The notes: generated by a model not told the origin, from the sequence alone. 64,000 bases of DNA from Gammaproteobacteria bacterium (GCA_021772975.1 JAJFKY010000024.1:1-64000); one strand, 5' to 3'. Numbered from the stretch's first letter, positions 7,158 through 18,293 are shown. Numbers and translations: made by a program.

Positions 7158-9155
7158 TCAGTCTTGACCGGTTGCAGCCGGCGCCGCGCCCAGCAACAAC
7201 TGTGCACCATCGGTGGTTTGCCAGCGGCAATCGCTACAGGCCGCACGCCAACCCTGTAATGCCAGCGCGGGCGATCCCTGCGGTTGCCAGACGTTAAACC
7301 AAAAGCCCCGCTGAACTATCTGCTCGCGATCTGCCTTGCCCAGCCAGACCGGCACCAGCCGATGGTCCTCCGCCAACTGCCATCCGGAACGCCATAGCCT
7401 GATCACCAGCAAATCATCACCTAGCGGCTGGCTGACCAGGTAAACCGCGGTATGACCTTGATAATCCTGACGGAATATCGGCAGCTGCTCGGTCTGTGGT
7501 TGCGGACTAAGCATTTGCCACCAGCCACCAGATCGCTGGCCATGCAGTTGCCAGCCGGTCTGCTGCAATTGCCTGATCAGCGGTTCCGGATCACCAGCAA
7601 ACTGCAAGTTGAACTGTTCACGGTCATGCCGGGTCAGTGGCGAGCGGTGAGTGGGTAACTGCCGCCAGCCCTGCTCCCACCAAAGCTGCGCAGGCAATGT
7701 CTCACCGCTGATTTGCGGTTGCCACTCGAGTTTGTTTTGCTGCCAGTAATACTGGGTATAAACACTTCCGATCAACAAAAAACAGATACCGAAGAACAGA
7801 CTGTGCCTGATCACCGGCCAACCCCGTTGGACGCGCACCCGGTAACCGATACCGATCATACTGACCCATAGCACCGCGAGGATAAGGCCCGTCCAGGCGG
7901 CACTGAGAAAACTCAGGCCCAACGACAGACGGGCGATCACGAACAATCCCACTACGCCGGTGATGGTCAGATAAAACCACTTGCGGCGCTGCGCCGGCAG
8001 CTCCCGGGCCAGCAGCATCGGCAACCCGGCGGCCAGCGCTATCAATAAGGTGATCTGCGCATCCGGAAAGGCGCCGGCCGGCTGTAAGTGTTGCGGCCAG
8101 GCCGGCAATAAATTCAGGCACTGTTGCAGTAACAGCGCCAACAATGGCGGCATGCCCACCGCCAGCAGCCAGTGCAGACAGGCCACCGTCTGGCGGAACC
8201 ACAACAGCCAGACCGCCATGCACAACATCACCAGTATCAGCACCGGCCAGCTGCTGGCTGTCGCCAGGCTAATCCAGACCGCATCGGTCACCGTATTGCG
8301 CCAGTCCAGCAGGCGATCGGCGAAGCGCAGATCCATACTGGTACCCCCATCGCCGATCAATAAGGTGGTAATGGCGGTAATTAACAATGTCAGGGTCGTG
8401 AGTAAAACCAGCCCGTGCATGGCGATCGACAGCATTTCACCGCGTCCGGGATTGAATAATGGTGCAAAATAACGCCCTGCGCGGGGATGCTGGCGCAACC
8501 ATTTGATCAACCGTTTCAGCATCCACGGCGTGCTGCGGCGCGAGGCGGCATAGGTTGCCCGGACGATCCAGGTCAACAGCCAGATGATCCCAGCCACCGC
8601 CCCCAGCAGCAGCGCCAGGCGGGTGGTATAGGCAGCGGCCAAGTCCAGCGAAGCCCCGAACAGCATCCCGGGCAGCATAAAGCTCGGCACCCAGATAATT
8701 CCGGTAATCGCCACCATCGGAATAAACACCCGGGGTGACATACCCAGCATCCCGGCCACCAGCGGAACAAAAGAACGCAATGGCCCGATATACCGTCCCA
8801 GCGGAATACTGAGAGCGCCATACTGATGAAAAAACAACTGCCCGCGGCGGTGCATTTCAGGATACTGCTGCAGTGGCCAGTGTTGCGCCAGACGCTCCCG
8901 GTAGCGATAGCCCAGCCAGTAATTGAACGCGTCTCCGGCAATGGCGCCGGCGCTGGCCGCTGTCCAGGCCAGCCACAAATCCAGCCGTCCCAATCCAACC
9001 AGCGCACCCAGCATAAACACCATCATCAAGCCCGGCACGAACAGGCCTATCACGGGAAAACCTTCGATAAACAGCAATACAAAAACAACCCCGATCAACA
9101 GTAGCGGATGTGCCTGCGCCCACTCCAGCCATTGTTGCGTCCAACTCATGTCCAT
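7158..9155 (-). CDS. DedA (SNARE-associated) – degenerate PAP2 – LssY_C fusion membrane protein
   Basis: The 665-residue inner-membrane protein has three parts. Residues about 20-200 are a DedA/VTT domain with the conserved GRYIGPLRSFVPLVAG. Residues about 240-465 are multi-span and align with the PAP2 phosphatase core, but the catalytic motifs are changed: FPSGH is FPDAQ at 363-367, and the SR...GxH...D motif is ARLSLGLSFLSAA at 408-420, keeping Arg but losing His and Asp. Residues about 490-640 resemble the LssY C-terminal domain. DedA proteins act in undecaprenyl-phosphate or phospholipid scrambling and membrane homeostasis. It is the last gene of the minus-strand run and lies 39 bases after the nitrilase gene. 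Confidence 0.85.
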   Translation of the reverse strand: MDMSWTQQWLEWAQAHPLLLIGVVFVLLFIEGFPVIGLFVPGLMMVFMLGALVGLGRLDLWLAWTAASAGAIAGDAFNYWLGYRYRERLAQHWPLQQYPEMHRRGQLFFHQYGALSIPLGRYIGPLRSFVPLVAGMLGMSPRVFIPMVAITGIIWVPSFMLPGMLFGASLDLAAAYTTRLALLLGAVAGIIWLLTWIVRATYAASRRSTPWMLKRLIKWLRQHPRAGRYFAPLFNPGRGEMLSIAMHGLVLLTTLTLLITAITTLLIGDGGTSMDLRFADRLLDWRNTVTDAVWISLATASSWPVLILVMLCMAVWLLWFRQTVACLHWLLAVGMPPLLALLLQQCLNLLPAWPQHLQPAGAFPDAQITLLIALAAGLPMLLARELPAQRRKWFYLTITGVVGLFVIARLSLGLSFLSAAWTGLILAVLWVSMIGIGYRVRVQRGWPVIRHSLFFGICFLLIGSVYTQYYWQQNKLEWQPQISGETLPAQLWWEQGWRQLPTHRSPLTRHDREQFNLQFAGDPEPLIRQLQQTGWQLHGQRSGGWWQMLSPQPQTEQLPIFRQDYQGHTAVYLVSQPLGDDLLVIRLWRSGWQLAEDHRLVPVWLGKADREQIVQRGFWFNVWQPQGSPALALQGWRAACSDCRWQTTDGAQLLLGAAPAATGQD

Positions 9156-9194
9156 GTAAAATTACCGCTCAATCCGGACCTGCTCAGAACATCA

Positions 9195-10151
9195 TCAATC
9201 GATCGTCTGAATGCTGTTCTGCCTGACCCGGTTAACCGTCAGCCCCAATACATCAGGGCGGGCATAATGACCGCTGGGATCAAAATTCTGACGCTCTTCC
9301 AGCACCCGCTGTAAATTGACTTCAGCCACAAATACACCTTCACTGCCGGTTTGCGGCGGCAACACCCAGCTGCCATCCGGAGCCGCCACACAGGAGCCGC
9401 CGTCCGCCATGACTTCGGGCGCCGCTGCTCTGATCGCTTCCGCCTCAGGCATATCATCTGGAATCATAGCGCGGGTGAAATAGCTCGATACCGAAACCAC
9501 ATAAGCACGCGCCTCTTTGGCAATATGCCGGGTAATATCGACCGTGTTGCGCTCACTGCCCGGCCAGATAGCGACATGCAGGTTGCTGCCCTGCGCATAC
9601 AGCGCAGCACGCGCCAATGGCATCCAGTTCTCCCAGCAATTCAGCGCGCTGACGGTAAACTCGCCCAGCCGGTGCGTCACCAGACCATGGCCATCGCCGA
9701 TACCCCACGCCAGACGTTCTTCATAGGTTGGCATCAGCTTGCGATGCACAGAGGCTATTTCGCCTTGTTCGCTGATATACACCCGGGAAGCATACAGCGT
9801 ATGTCCGCCCTTGCTGTCAGGCCGTTCCATCACACCCAACACCAGCGCCAGATGATGCTTACGGGCAGCCGTGCAGACCGCCTCAAGGTCCCCCGCCTCG
9901 ATATTCACGCCTTGCTCCAGATAGGTGGCATGGATACGTTTTTGTAACGGGCTTTCGAACCGTGCGCCATCGGTTGCAGACAGCCAGAAGGGGTAGCCCG
10001 GCAACCACGACTCTCCCGTGGCCAATAGCCGGCAGTCCTGCGCCGCCGCCTGCTCCATGCCAGCCAGCAGTCTGTCGATGCTGGCTTCCCGGTTAAGCCA
10101 TACCGGCGCTAACTGAGCCAGTGCGATTCTGATCTTTTTTGAAGTGCTCAT
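9195..10151 (-). CDS. Nitrilase-superfamily carbon-nitrogen hydrolase, nitrilase branch
   Basis: The 318-residue protein has the Glu-Lys-Cys triad of the superfamily: E47 in ATGESWLPGYPFW, K138 in HRKLMPTYEERLAWG and C172 in LNCWENW. The sequence around Cys and the second Glu (E145) fit branch 1 nitrilases (nitrile to acid plus ammonia) better than amidases. The natural substrate is not visible. It follows the TlpA-like gene by 25 bases and precedes the DedA fusion by 39 bases, so it is probably cotranscribed, without an obvious pathway link. Confidence 0.88.
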   Translation of the reverse strand: MSTSKKIRIALAQLAPVWLNREASIDRLLAGMEQAAAQDCRLLATGESWLPGYPFWLSATDGARFESPLQKRIHATYLEQGVNIEAGDLEAVCTAARKHHLALVLGVMERPDSKGGHTLYASRVYISEQGEIASVHRKLMPTYEERLAWGIGDGHGLVTHRLGEFTVSALNCWENWMPLARAALYAQGSNLHVAIWPGSERNTVDITRHIAKEARAYVVSVSSYFTRAMIPDDMPEAEAIRAAAPEVMADGGSCVAAPDGSWVLPPQTGSEGVFVAEVNLQRVLEERQNFDPSGHYARPDVLGLTVNRVRQNSIQTID

Positions 10152-10176
10152 GTGTTCTCGTTTAAGCAGTAGTCAT

Positions 10177-10716
10177 CTATTCATGTGGTAACGGCAGGCG
10201 TTGCAAATCAGCCCGCCTCAACAACCCCGTATGCCGCCAGATAATCTGCCCGGCGGGATCAATCAATAACGAATAGGGCAAGACGTCCCGGCTGTTTCCG
10301 TAAGCCCGCATCAAGGCTTCGGTTTGCGCATATTCTCCGTACAAAAGCGGATAATCGATAGCCATTCGTTGCGCAAACGCCTGCGCCGGTTCAAGCCTGT
10401 CCGCGGCAATACCCAGCACGATCAACTCATCATTGTGATCGGCCGCGAGCTTTTTCAGCAGTGGGATTTCCTGCACACAGGGGCGGCACCAACTGGCCCA
10501 GAAATTAATCAGCAGATAATGACTGCCTGGCTGTTCCGGCGTGCCGATTCCGTAGCTGTGCAATGTGCGTTTTTCACCAGCGCCGGTGGTTAACGAAAAG
10601 TCACCCGCCGGGCCATAATGGCGTGTTCCGTCGCAGGCCTGCAGCAACATGCCGGGCAACACGCACGCCAGCAATACACAACGCCGGAACAGCTGGGAAT
10701 AAGCAGACCATGACAT
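10177..10716 (-). CDS. TlpA/ResA-type thioredoxin-fold protein, probable lipoprotein
   Basis: The 179-residue protein has an N-terminal hydrophobic segment ending in LLQAC (Cys28), a plausible lipobox, so it may be attached to the periplasmic face of a membrane. The thioredoxin fold carries FWASWCRPC with C77 and C80 and a cis-Pro in VLPYSLLID. TlpA/ResA proteins are periplasmic thiol reductases, for example in cytochrome c maturation, and are reduced by DsbD or CcdA. A long dsbD lies two genes upstream in the same run, which suggests a donor-acceptor pair. The target protein is unknown. Confidence 0.85.
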   Translation of the reverse strand: MSWSAYSQLFRRCVLLACVLPGMLLQACDGTRHYGPAGDFSLTTGAGEKRTLHSYGIGTPEQPGSHYLLINFWASWCRPCVQEIPLLKKLAADHNDELIVLGIAADRLEPAQAFAQRMAIDYPLLYGEYAQTEALMRAYGNSRDVLPYSLLIDPAGQIIWRHTGLLRRADLQRLPLPHE

Positions 10717-10766
10717 AGCTGGATTATCGCATGCCCGGCTGACTCAACCGCAGCGTGGCCGTGCTG

Positions 10767-11135
10767 TTAAACAAAATGGTCCAGCACTTCGTCATCGGTC
10801 AGCAGCTTGCCGGTGTGAATGACCACCCGGCGGGCACGACCGGCAACCGCCAGTTCTTCCAGGATAATCTGCTCAACGGTACTCAAGCCGCCCTCCAGCA
10901 TGGCCATCGGCTGGATTAAAATTCGTGGTCGCAGCTGTTGCCACTCAGCGCCGAATAATGCTTCCAGGCCATCCAGCAAAAGCTCTTCAGCCGCGCTAAA
11001 TTCGCCGATCAGCAAACGCCGGGTGCTGAAACGCGGATTGGCAACCAGTTCACTGAGCTTGCTGTTCTCGATACACTTCAGACGCAGTTCATCAGGGTAT
11101 ACGCGTAAGTACACCGTGCGCTTTCTGCCAAACAT
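10767..11135 (-). CDS. Small conserved-looking protein of unknown function
   Basis: The protein has 122 residues from the ATG at 11133-11135, preceded by CGGAG at about 8 bases; a TTG one codon earlier is less likely. I cannot assign a family. The stretch LRPRILIQPMAM followed by a helix rich in Glu/Leu and VVIHTG faintly recalls subdomain IA of MreB-like actins, but no nucleotide-binding motif is present, so this is only an impression. It lies between dsbD (44 bases) and the TlpA-like gene (50 bases) and is probably cotranscribed with them. Confidence 0.6.
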   Translation of the reverse strand: MFGRKRTVYLRVYPDELRLKCIENSKLSELVANPRFSTRRLLIGEFSAAEELLLDGLEALFGAEWQQLRPRILIQPMAMLEGGLSTVEQIILEELAVAGRARRVVIHTGKLLTDDEVLDHFV

Positions 11136-11182
11136 CAAAATGACTCCGGGCGGGTTACTGAATATCTAGCGGGCAACCTCGC

Positions 11183-13525
11183 TTACGGCCCGGTCCAGCG
11201 CCGGGCGTGCGCTGCAAAAGCCTCAGCATCAAGGTAACCGATCACCCGCCCGGCACGCTGCTCTTCGCCGCTGGCGGAAAAAAACAAAATGGCCGGTGGT
11301 CCTATCAAGCCAAACGATTTCAGCAAAGCCTGATCTTCAGCATCATTGGCTGTCACGTCCGCCTGCAGCAGCACCGCGTTCTGCATGGCCTGTTGCACCG
11401 CCGGTTCCGGGAAAGTGTATTTTTCCATCCGTTTGCATTCGATACACCAATCGGCGTAAAAATCGAAAATGACCGGTTTGCCCTGACCCAGCCGCGCCTG
11501 CAGATCAGCGACCGTTTTTATTCGTTCAAAATGCCGTTCGCTGACTGCCTGGCTGGGGTTGGAACCGGCCTGCATCGCAACGCCCCGCAACGGCCGCACC
11601 CAGTCATCACCACCCAGCGCAAAACCGAGCATCTGGAAACTACCGAACAGCAACATCGCCACCCCCAGCGCTTTCCACAGACGTGGCCAGCCAAATGTGG
11701 CCGGACCCAGGGCGCCCAGATATATACCGCTGCCGATAAACAATAACGACCACAACAGCAAAATCCATTCCGCCGGCAGAATGCGTTCCAGCATCCAGAT
11801 GGCCAGCGCCAGCATGCCAACGCCAAATACGTTTTTGACCGCATCCATCCAGGTGCCCGCATGCGGCAATAGACTGCCGGCGGAAACCCCGAAAATTATC
11901 AGCGGAATCCCCATGCCCAAACCCATCGCGAACAACGCCACGCCGCCCAGCAGTGCATCGCCGGTCTGACCGATATAAATCAATGCGGCAGCCAGTGCCG
12001 GCGCCACGCATGGACCGACAATCAGGGCCGACAACACCCCCATAATGGCCACTCCGGGTAAACTCCCGCCTTGCTGACGATTGCTCATTGATGACAGCCT
12101 TGCCTGCCAGGAAGCCGGCAATTGCAGCTCATAAAAGCCAAACATGCCGAAAGCGAGTACCACAAACAGCAGGCAAAAAGCGCTGATGATCCATGGGTTC
12201 TGAAAGTGCGCCTGCAGATTGCTGCCCGAGATTCCGGCGAACACACCTGCGGCGGCATAGGTGATCGCCATCGCCAGTACGTAAACCAGCGAAAGGACCA
12301 AAGCCTTGCGGGTGGTCATCGTTTTACCCTGACCGGCAATAATGCCGGACAGGATCGGCACCATCGGAAACACACAGGGTGTGAAGGCCAGCAGCAGACC
12401 CGCCAGTAAAAACAGCAGCATGGCCTTTAACGGGCTGCCGCTCAACACCGCCGCCAGGCGATCCTGCTCCGCGACCGGCTCAACCGTGTCATCGGCACCG
12501 ATTGCACCGATGAAACCACTGAACCCGGGCAACCCTACATCGATCGTGCGCGTCATCGGCGGATAGCAGATACCTTGCTCTTTGCAACCCTGGAAATTGC
12601 CCTGCAGGCTGATTTGCTCTGACGTACCGGGCTGCCGTTTGAGCATCACCGGAATCTCGATCTGGTCGTAATAGACCTCCACATCACCAAAATGCTCATC
12701 GTGTTTGGTGATGCCCCGCGGCAACTCGACTGCAGTAACTTTCACTCCTTCACTGGCGGTGGAAAATGCAAATTTATCGCGGTACAGGTAATAACCCGGT
12801 GCTGCGGTCATTCGCACCAGCAGTTGGTTGGCCTGGATAGCAATAGCCTCGTATTGAAATGCCTGCTCGGGCGGCAGGGCAGCATCACTGTCCGCATTCA
12901 TCAGCGCATCCTGGGGTTGTCCCAGTCCGGCCAGCGCACCACTCAATGGGTCTGTCTGAGCCACGCTCGCCAGCGTCAACTTACTGCCCTCAGCTTCAGA
13001 CTGCTGCACACCGGCTGCGGGTCCGGTTTGAGCACCGCCGGCATCCCATTCAGCCGTCAGTTGCTTGTTGACCGGCGGATAGCAAACCCCCAGGTCCGCG
13101 CAACCCTGATAACTGACCATAATCGCAATGCTGTGCATGGCCTCAGGCGCGGATACCGGAATCCGGACACGCAACTGGTTACGGTAGGTTTCCACTTCAC
13201 CGAAGAACTCGTCCTGGTATTTTTTGCCGGCGGGAATACTGGCTTCGCCCAGCGTTACCTGCTCATCGACCGCACTGAAACGCAAGGCATGCCGGTACAG
13301 ATAATAGCCCTCGGCGATGTCCCAGTTGACGCTCAGCTCAGACTCACCGGCGGCGCTGATGCTGGCAGCAAAAGCCAGCTCGGCAGGCAGTAGCTCATTC
13401 TGATCGACCGCCGGCAGATGAGTACTGAATAGATACAGACCACAGGCTGCGGCCAGCAACCAGCGCATGAGCGTTTTGCCGGGCAGTGTGGGTGCGACTT
13501 GCTGTATCTTATTGTTTGTCTTCAT
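11183..13525 (-). CDS. dsbD: Thiol:disulfide interchange protein DsbD with duplicated N-terminal domain
   Basis: DsbD moves electrons from cytoplasmic thioredoxin across the inner membrane to periplasmic thiol reductases. The 780-residue protein is far longer than the usual 560-600. After a hydrophobic leader it has two tandem nDsbD domains: Cys pair C142/C148 in YQGCADLGVCYPP and C314/C320 in FQGCKEQGICYPP. The membrane domain (about 365-635) has C384 in FTPCVFPMVP and C506 in VGPCVAPA. The C-terminal thioredoxin domain has DWCIEC (C694, C697). The start overlaps the cutA stop by one base (TAATG), as it does in many genomes where cutA precedes dsbD. Confidence 0.95.
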   Translation of the reverse strand: MKTNNKIQQVAPTLPGKTLMRWLLAAACGLYLFSTHLPAVDQNELLPAELAFAASISAAGESELSVNWDIAEGYYLYRHALRFSAVDEQVTLGEASIPAGKKYQDEFFGEVETYRNQLRVRIPVSAPEAMHSIAIMVSYQGCADLGVCYPPVNKQLTAEWDAGGAQTGPAAGVQQSEAEGSKLTLASVAQTDPLSGALAGLGQPQDALMNADSDAALPPEQAFQYEAIAIQANQLLVRMTAAPGYYLYRDKFAFSTASEGVKVTAVELPRGITKHDEHFGDVEVYYDQIEIPVMLKRQPGTSEQISLQGNFQGCKEQGICYPPMTRTIDVGLPGFSGFIGAIGADDTVEPVAEQDRLAAVLSGSPLKAMLLFLLAGLLLAFTPCVFPMVPILSGIIAGQGKTMTTRKALVLSLVYVLAMAITYAAAGVFAGISGSNLQAHFQNPWIISAFCLLFVVLAFGMFGFYELQLPASWQARLSSMSNRQQGGSLPGVAIMGVLSALIVGPCVAPALAAALIYIGQTGDALLGGVALFAMGLGMGIPLIIFGVSAGSLLPHAGTWMDAVKNVFGVGMLALAIWMLERILPAEWILLLWSLLFIGSGIYLGALGPATFGWPRLWKALGVAMLLFGSFQMLGFALGGDDWVRPLRGVAMQAGSNPSQAVSERHFERIKTVADLQARLGQGKPVIFDFYADWCIECKRMEKYTFPEPAVQQAMQNAVLLQADVTANDAEDQALLKSFGLIGPPAILFFSASGEEQRAGRVIGYLDAEAFAAHARRWTGP

Positions 13526-13881
13526 TAAATTTCATCCAGATTTTTTCTGCCGGCGCTGTGGCTCAGCAGCCAGTCAATATACTCCCGCGAACCAGCCGTA
13601 ATCGGCAACGCGATGACTTCCGGCACAGTGTAGGGGTGTGCGCTTATCAGCCACTCGGTGAGTATCGGCATGGTATCAGCAGTCGTCTTAATGACCAGCA
13701 ATGTTTCCTTTTCCTGACAAACTTTTCCCTGCCAGCGATAAATCGACGTCACTCCGGGCAGAATCTGTACGCAGGCTGACCAGCCACGCTTCACCAGTTG
13801 CTGCGCCAGACGCCTGGCGGTGTCATGATCAGGGCAGCTGCATAACGCCAGTAACGCATCAGCTGTGACCTCATTGTGCAT
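13525..13881 (-). CDS. cutA: CutA1 divalent-cation tolerance protein
   Basis: The protein has 118 residues from the ATG at 13879-13881, preceded by AGGGG at about 8 bases; a longer start at 13950 adds 23 residues that are not family-like. CutA1 features are GWSACVQILPGVTSIYRWQGK, ETLLVIKTT and HPYTVPEVIALPI. CutA forms a trimeric ferredoxin-like fold and is linked to copper tolerance and, through its partner DsbD, to thiol metabolism; the exact function is unresolved. It is the first gene of the six-gene minus-strand run. Confidence 0.94.
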   Translation of the reverse strand: MHNEVTADALLALCSCPDHDTARRLAQQLVKRGWSACVQILPGVTSIYRWQGKVCQEKETLLVIKTTADTMPILTEWLISAHPYTVPEVIALPITAGSREYIDWLLSHSAGRKNLDEI

Positions 13882-13976
13882 CTTTCTATCCCCTGCCGGT
13901 AACAAAAGCGGATTTAGTGTCCATTTTATCTGCCCGGAAAGAGCCGGCAAGACACCGCCCGGCTACCGCTGCTTCT

Positions 13977-14005
13977 CTTGAAATGCTACCTGCCGTCCCC
14001 AATTA
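13977..14005 (+). promoter_or_regulatory. Sigma32 (RpoH) heat-shock promoter for groESL
   Basis: CTTGAAA at 13977-13983 is followed after 13 bases by CCCCAATTA at 13997-14005, matching the RpoH consensus CTTGAAA-N13-CCCCATNT in motif and spacing. It lies 109 bases upstream of the groES start. No CIRCE inverted repeat (TTAGCACTC-N9-GAGTGCTAA) is present, so HrcA control is not indicated. Confidence 0.85.
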
Positions 14006-14113
14006 GCCTGCGAAGCTGTTTAACTAAGCAGCTAACGGTTTTGGCGTTGTACGAGTCCCGTACAGCCCACATTTACATTTAATAGTTTACATAGGTACTT
14101 AGGAGACCCGGTA

Positions 14114-14404
14114 ATGAAACTGCGTCCATTGCATGATCGCGTAATTGTCAAACGCGTAGAAGAAGAAACCACATCACCCGGCGGCATTGTGCTCCCGGAT
14201 GCCGCTAAAGAAAAACCGATCCGCGGCGAAGTACTGGCAGTCGGCAACGGCAAATTGCTGGATAACGGCGAGACCCGTCCGGTCGGCGTCAACGCTGGCG
14301 ACATCGTTCTGTTCGGTAAATACGGTGGCACCGAGGTCAAGCTGAACGGCGATGATTTGCTGGTGTTACGTGAAGACGACATCATGGCGGTAGTAGAAGG
14401 CTAA
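14114..14404 (+). CDS. groES: Co-chaperonin GroES
   Basis: The 96-residue protein is full length, begins [13 protein letters not shown] and contains the mobile-loop region [13 protein letters not shown], which binds the GroEL apical domain. It forms the heptameric lid of the chaperonin. An excellent ribosome site AGGAG lies at 14101-14105. It is the first gene of the two-gene operon under the sigma32-type promoter. Confidence 0.98.
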   Translation: MKLRPLHDRVIVKRVEEETTSPGGIVLPDAAKEKPIRGEVLAVGNGKLLDNGETRPVGVNAGDIVLFGKYGGTEVKLNGDDLLVLREDDIMAVVEG

Positions 14405-14443
14405 TCGCGCCTGTGCCTGCATCGTTTATCTCAAAAGTATTGA

Positions 14444-16117
<1,674 letters not shown>

Positions 16118-16143
16118 GCAACCCGGCCAGTCAGGCTGTATTC

Positions 16144-16172
16144 AAAAAGCCCCGCATTGCGGGGCTTTTTTT
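16144..16172 (+). terminator. Rho-independent terminator of groESL
   Basis: AGCCCCGC and GCGGGGCT form a perfect 8-bp GC-rich stem around a 3-base loop, flanked by AAAA on the left and a run of seven T on the right. It lies 27 bases after the groEL stop. Confidence 0.93.
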
Positions 16173-16307
16173 GTGCCTGCTGGTGATCATGGCGCTTAGG
16201 ATTTAACCCATGCGGCCAACGACCGGCCGAGTGATGGTCAGAATGGCTGCTGCCGCAATAATTTATCGGCTATCCTGTGCAGTCACTACCCATCAGGAAT
16301 CTGGCCC

Positions 16308-18293
16308 ATGCTCAGACAGTCTGCAACATGTTTGCTGCTCATAACCTGCCTGCTCACGCAGGCCTCCGCTGACACCACCACGCGGGTGGTCAATAACGGT
16401 AACCTGGTGCTGCAGGATATTCCGGCCATACCTGCGACTGTGGTCGCTGACTTGAATCGCTATCAAAACGTGCGTGATGCTGTTTTCCAGGATTGGAGCC
16501 AGGATGGCCAAAGCCTGTATATCTCGACCCGATTCGGTGATGTCAGGCAATTGCACCGGGTGAATCGCCCGGGTGGCGCCCGCCATCAGCTGACATTTTT
16601 TGCGGAACCGATCAGTGCGGTCGAACGACAGCCGCGGGGCAGTTTGCTCAGCTACAGCATGGATGCCGGTGGCAATGAATTCTCGCAGCTTTTTATATTT
16701 GATCCCGACACTGCTCAGACACGCCTGTTAACGGATGGCCAGAGCCGCAATGGCGTCCTGCGGTGGAATCGCGACGGCACCGCGATGGCTTATCAGAGCA
16801 CCCGGCGAAATGGTCGATCCAATGACATCTGGATACAGCAACTGGCTGATCCGGACAGCGCCAGAATGGTGCTGGAATCACCCGACGGCAGCTGGTGGGG
16901 CGCAATCGATTTCGATCAGACTGGCCGGCGCCTGCTGATCGCCAATTATATCAGTGCAACCGATTCGCGGATCCATTTGCTGGACCTGGCCACCGGGCAG
17001 TTACGTCTACTGGCCGGCGGCCAGCTGAACCAGTCAGATCAGACCAGCGTTAATCTGCCTTTTGCTTTTGACCATAACGACGGTGGTTTTTGGTTTATCA
17101 GCGACCGTGACGGTGAATTTCAGCAATTGGTCTGGCAGTCGCTGCGTGATAATGAACGCAAAGTCATCACCGCGGATATTCCCTGGAATATAGAAAACCT
17201 GGTGCTCAGCAAGGACTATCAACGCGCTGCTTTCACGGTTAACGAAAACGGTCGCAGCCGGGTTTACCTGCTGGACGCCGTACAACATCAAATGCGCGTG
17301 GTTGATAATATCCCTGTCGGGCAGGTATTCAACTTCGGTTTCAGCCCGGATGGATTGCAGCTGGCGATAACACTCAACACGCCTCAGACACCCAGTGATA
17401 CCTTTGTGCTGACGCTGGGCGAAAAGGCTCTGGATTATGCTGCTCTGACACGCTGGACCTACAGCGAAGTCGGCGGCCTGGATACCAGTCGCTTTATTCA
17501 ACCTGAACTGATCAGCTATCCAAGTTTCGACCAGGTCGATGGCCAGGCCCGGCAGATTCCGGCATGGGTGTATAAACCGGCCGGCACAGCGCCTTACCCG
17601 GTCATCATATCCATTCATGGTGGTCCTGAAGGCCAGGCACGGCCGGGCTTCAGCAGCACCTATCAGATGTGGCTGAACAAACTGGGGGCAGCGGTTATTG
17701 TCCCCAACGTGCGTGGTTCCAGTGGCTATGGCAAAACCTATGTTTCGCTGGACAATGGCTATCTGCGTGAGGACTCGGTCAAGGATATCGGCGCACTGCT
17801 GGACTGGATCGCTGACCAGCCTGATCTGGACCAGCAACGGGTGGCGGTATTTGGCGGCAGCTATGGCGGCTACATGGTGCTGGCCAGCGCGGTGCATTAC
17901 AGCGCCCGCCTGAAAGCCGCGGTGGACATCGTCGGGATCAGCAATTTTGTGACGTTCCTGGAAAATACCCAGGATTACCGGCGTGACCTGCGCCGGGTGG
18001 AATATGGTGATGAACGTGATCCGCAGATGCGTGCGCATCTGCTCAAAATCAGCCCGCTGACCAATGTGGCAAAAATTAATATCCCGATGCTGGTCGCACA
18101 GGGCCACAACGATCCCAGAGTGCCGTACACCGAGGCCGAACAGGTGGTCGGCGCATTACGCCAGCAAGGTCAGACAGTGTGGTATATGGACGCACTGAAC
18201 GAGGGCCACGGCTACCGCAAAAAAGAAAACCGGGATGTGTATCAACAGGCCATCATGCTTTTCTTCCGTGAGCATTTGATTGACCGGCCCTAG
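16308..18293 (+). CDS. Secreted S9-family prolyl oligopeptidase / acylaminoacyl peptidase-like protease
   Basis: The 661-residue protein has a signal peptide (hydrophobic ATCLLLITCLLT, cleavage likely after ASA at about residue 21), so it is exported. Residues about 50-400 form a WD40/TolB-like beta-propeller and about 410-661 an alpha/beta hydrolase. The catalytic triad is visible: S518 in GGSYGGYM, D602 in HNDPRVP and H634 in EGHGYRK. S9 enzymes cleave short peptides, often after Pro or Ala. It appears to be transcribed on its own, 47 bases before glnE. Confidence 0.93.
   Translation: MLRQSATCLLLITCLLTQASADTTTRVVNNGNLVLQDIPAIPATVVADLNRYQNVRDAVFQDWSQDGQSLYISTRFGDVRQLHRVNRPGGARHQLTFFAEPISAVERQPRGSLLSYSMDAGGNEFSQLFIFDPDTAQTRLLTDGQSRNGVLRWNRDGTAMAYQSTRRNGRSNDIWIQQLADPDSARMVLESPDGSWWGAIDFDQTGRRLLIANYISATDSRIHLLDLATGQLRLLAGGQLNQSDQTSVNLPFAFDHNDGGFWFISDRDGEFQQLVWQSLRDNERKVITADIPWNIENLVLSKDYQRAAFTVNENGRSRVYLLDAVQHQMRVVDNIPVGQVFNFGFSPDGLQLAITLNTPQTPSDTFVLTLGEKALDYAALTRWTYSEVGGLDTSRFIQPELISYPSFDQVDGQARQIPAWVYKPAGTAPYPVIISIHGGPEGQARPGFSSTYQMWLNKLGAAVIVPNVRGSSGYGKTYVSLDNGYLREDSVKDIGALLDWIADQPDLDQQRVAVFGGSYGGYMVLASAVHYSARLKAAVDIVGISNFVTFLENTQDYRRDLRRVEYGDERDPQMRAHLLKISPLTNVAKINIPMLVAQGHNDPRVPYTEAEQVVGALRQQGQTVWYMDALNEGHGYRKKENRDVYQQAIMLFFREHLIDRP

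Noticed and set aside
13951-14113. CIRCE/HrcA operator ahead of groES
   Set aside because: The TTAGCACTC-N9-GAGTGCTAA inverted repeat is absent; the sigma32-type motif explains regulation.
17034-18107. Long open frame on the minus strand opposite the S9 peptidase gene (357 codons)
   Set aside because: It is fully antisense to a gene with a complete catalytic triad and signal peptide, and the translation shows no family pattern.
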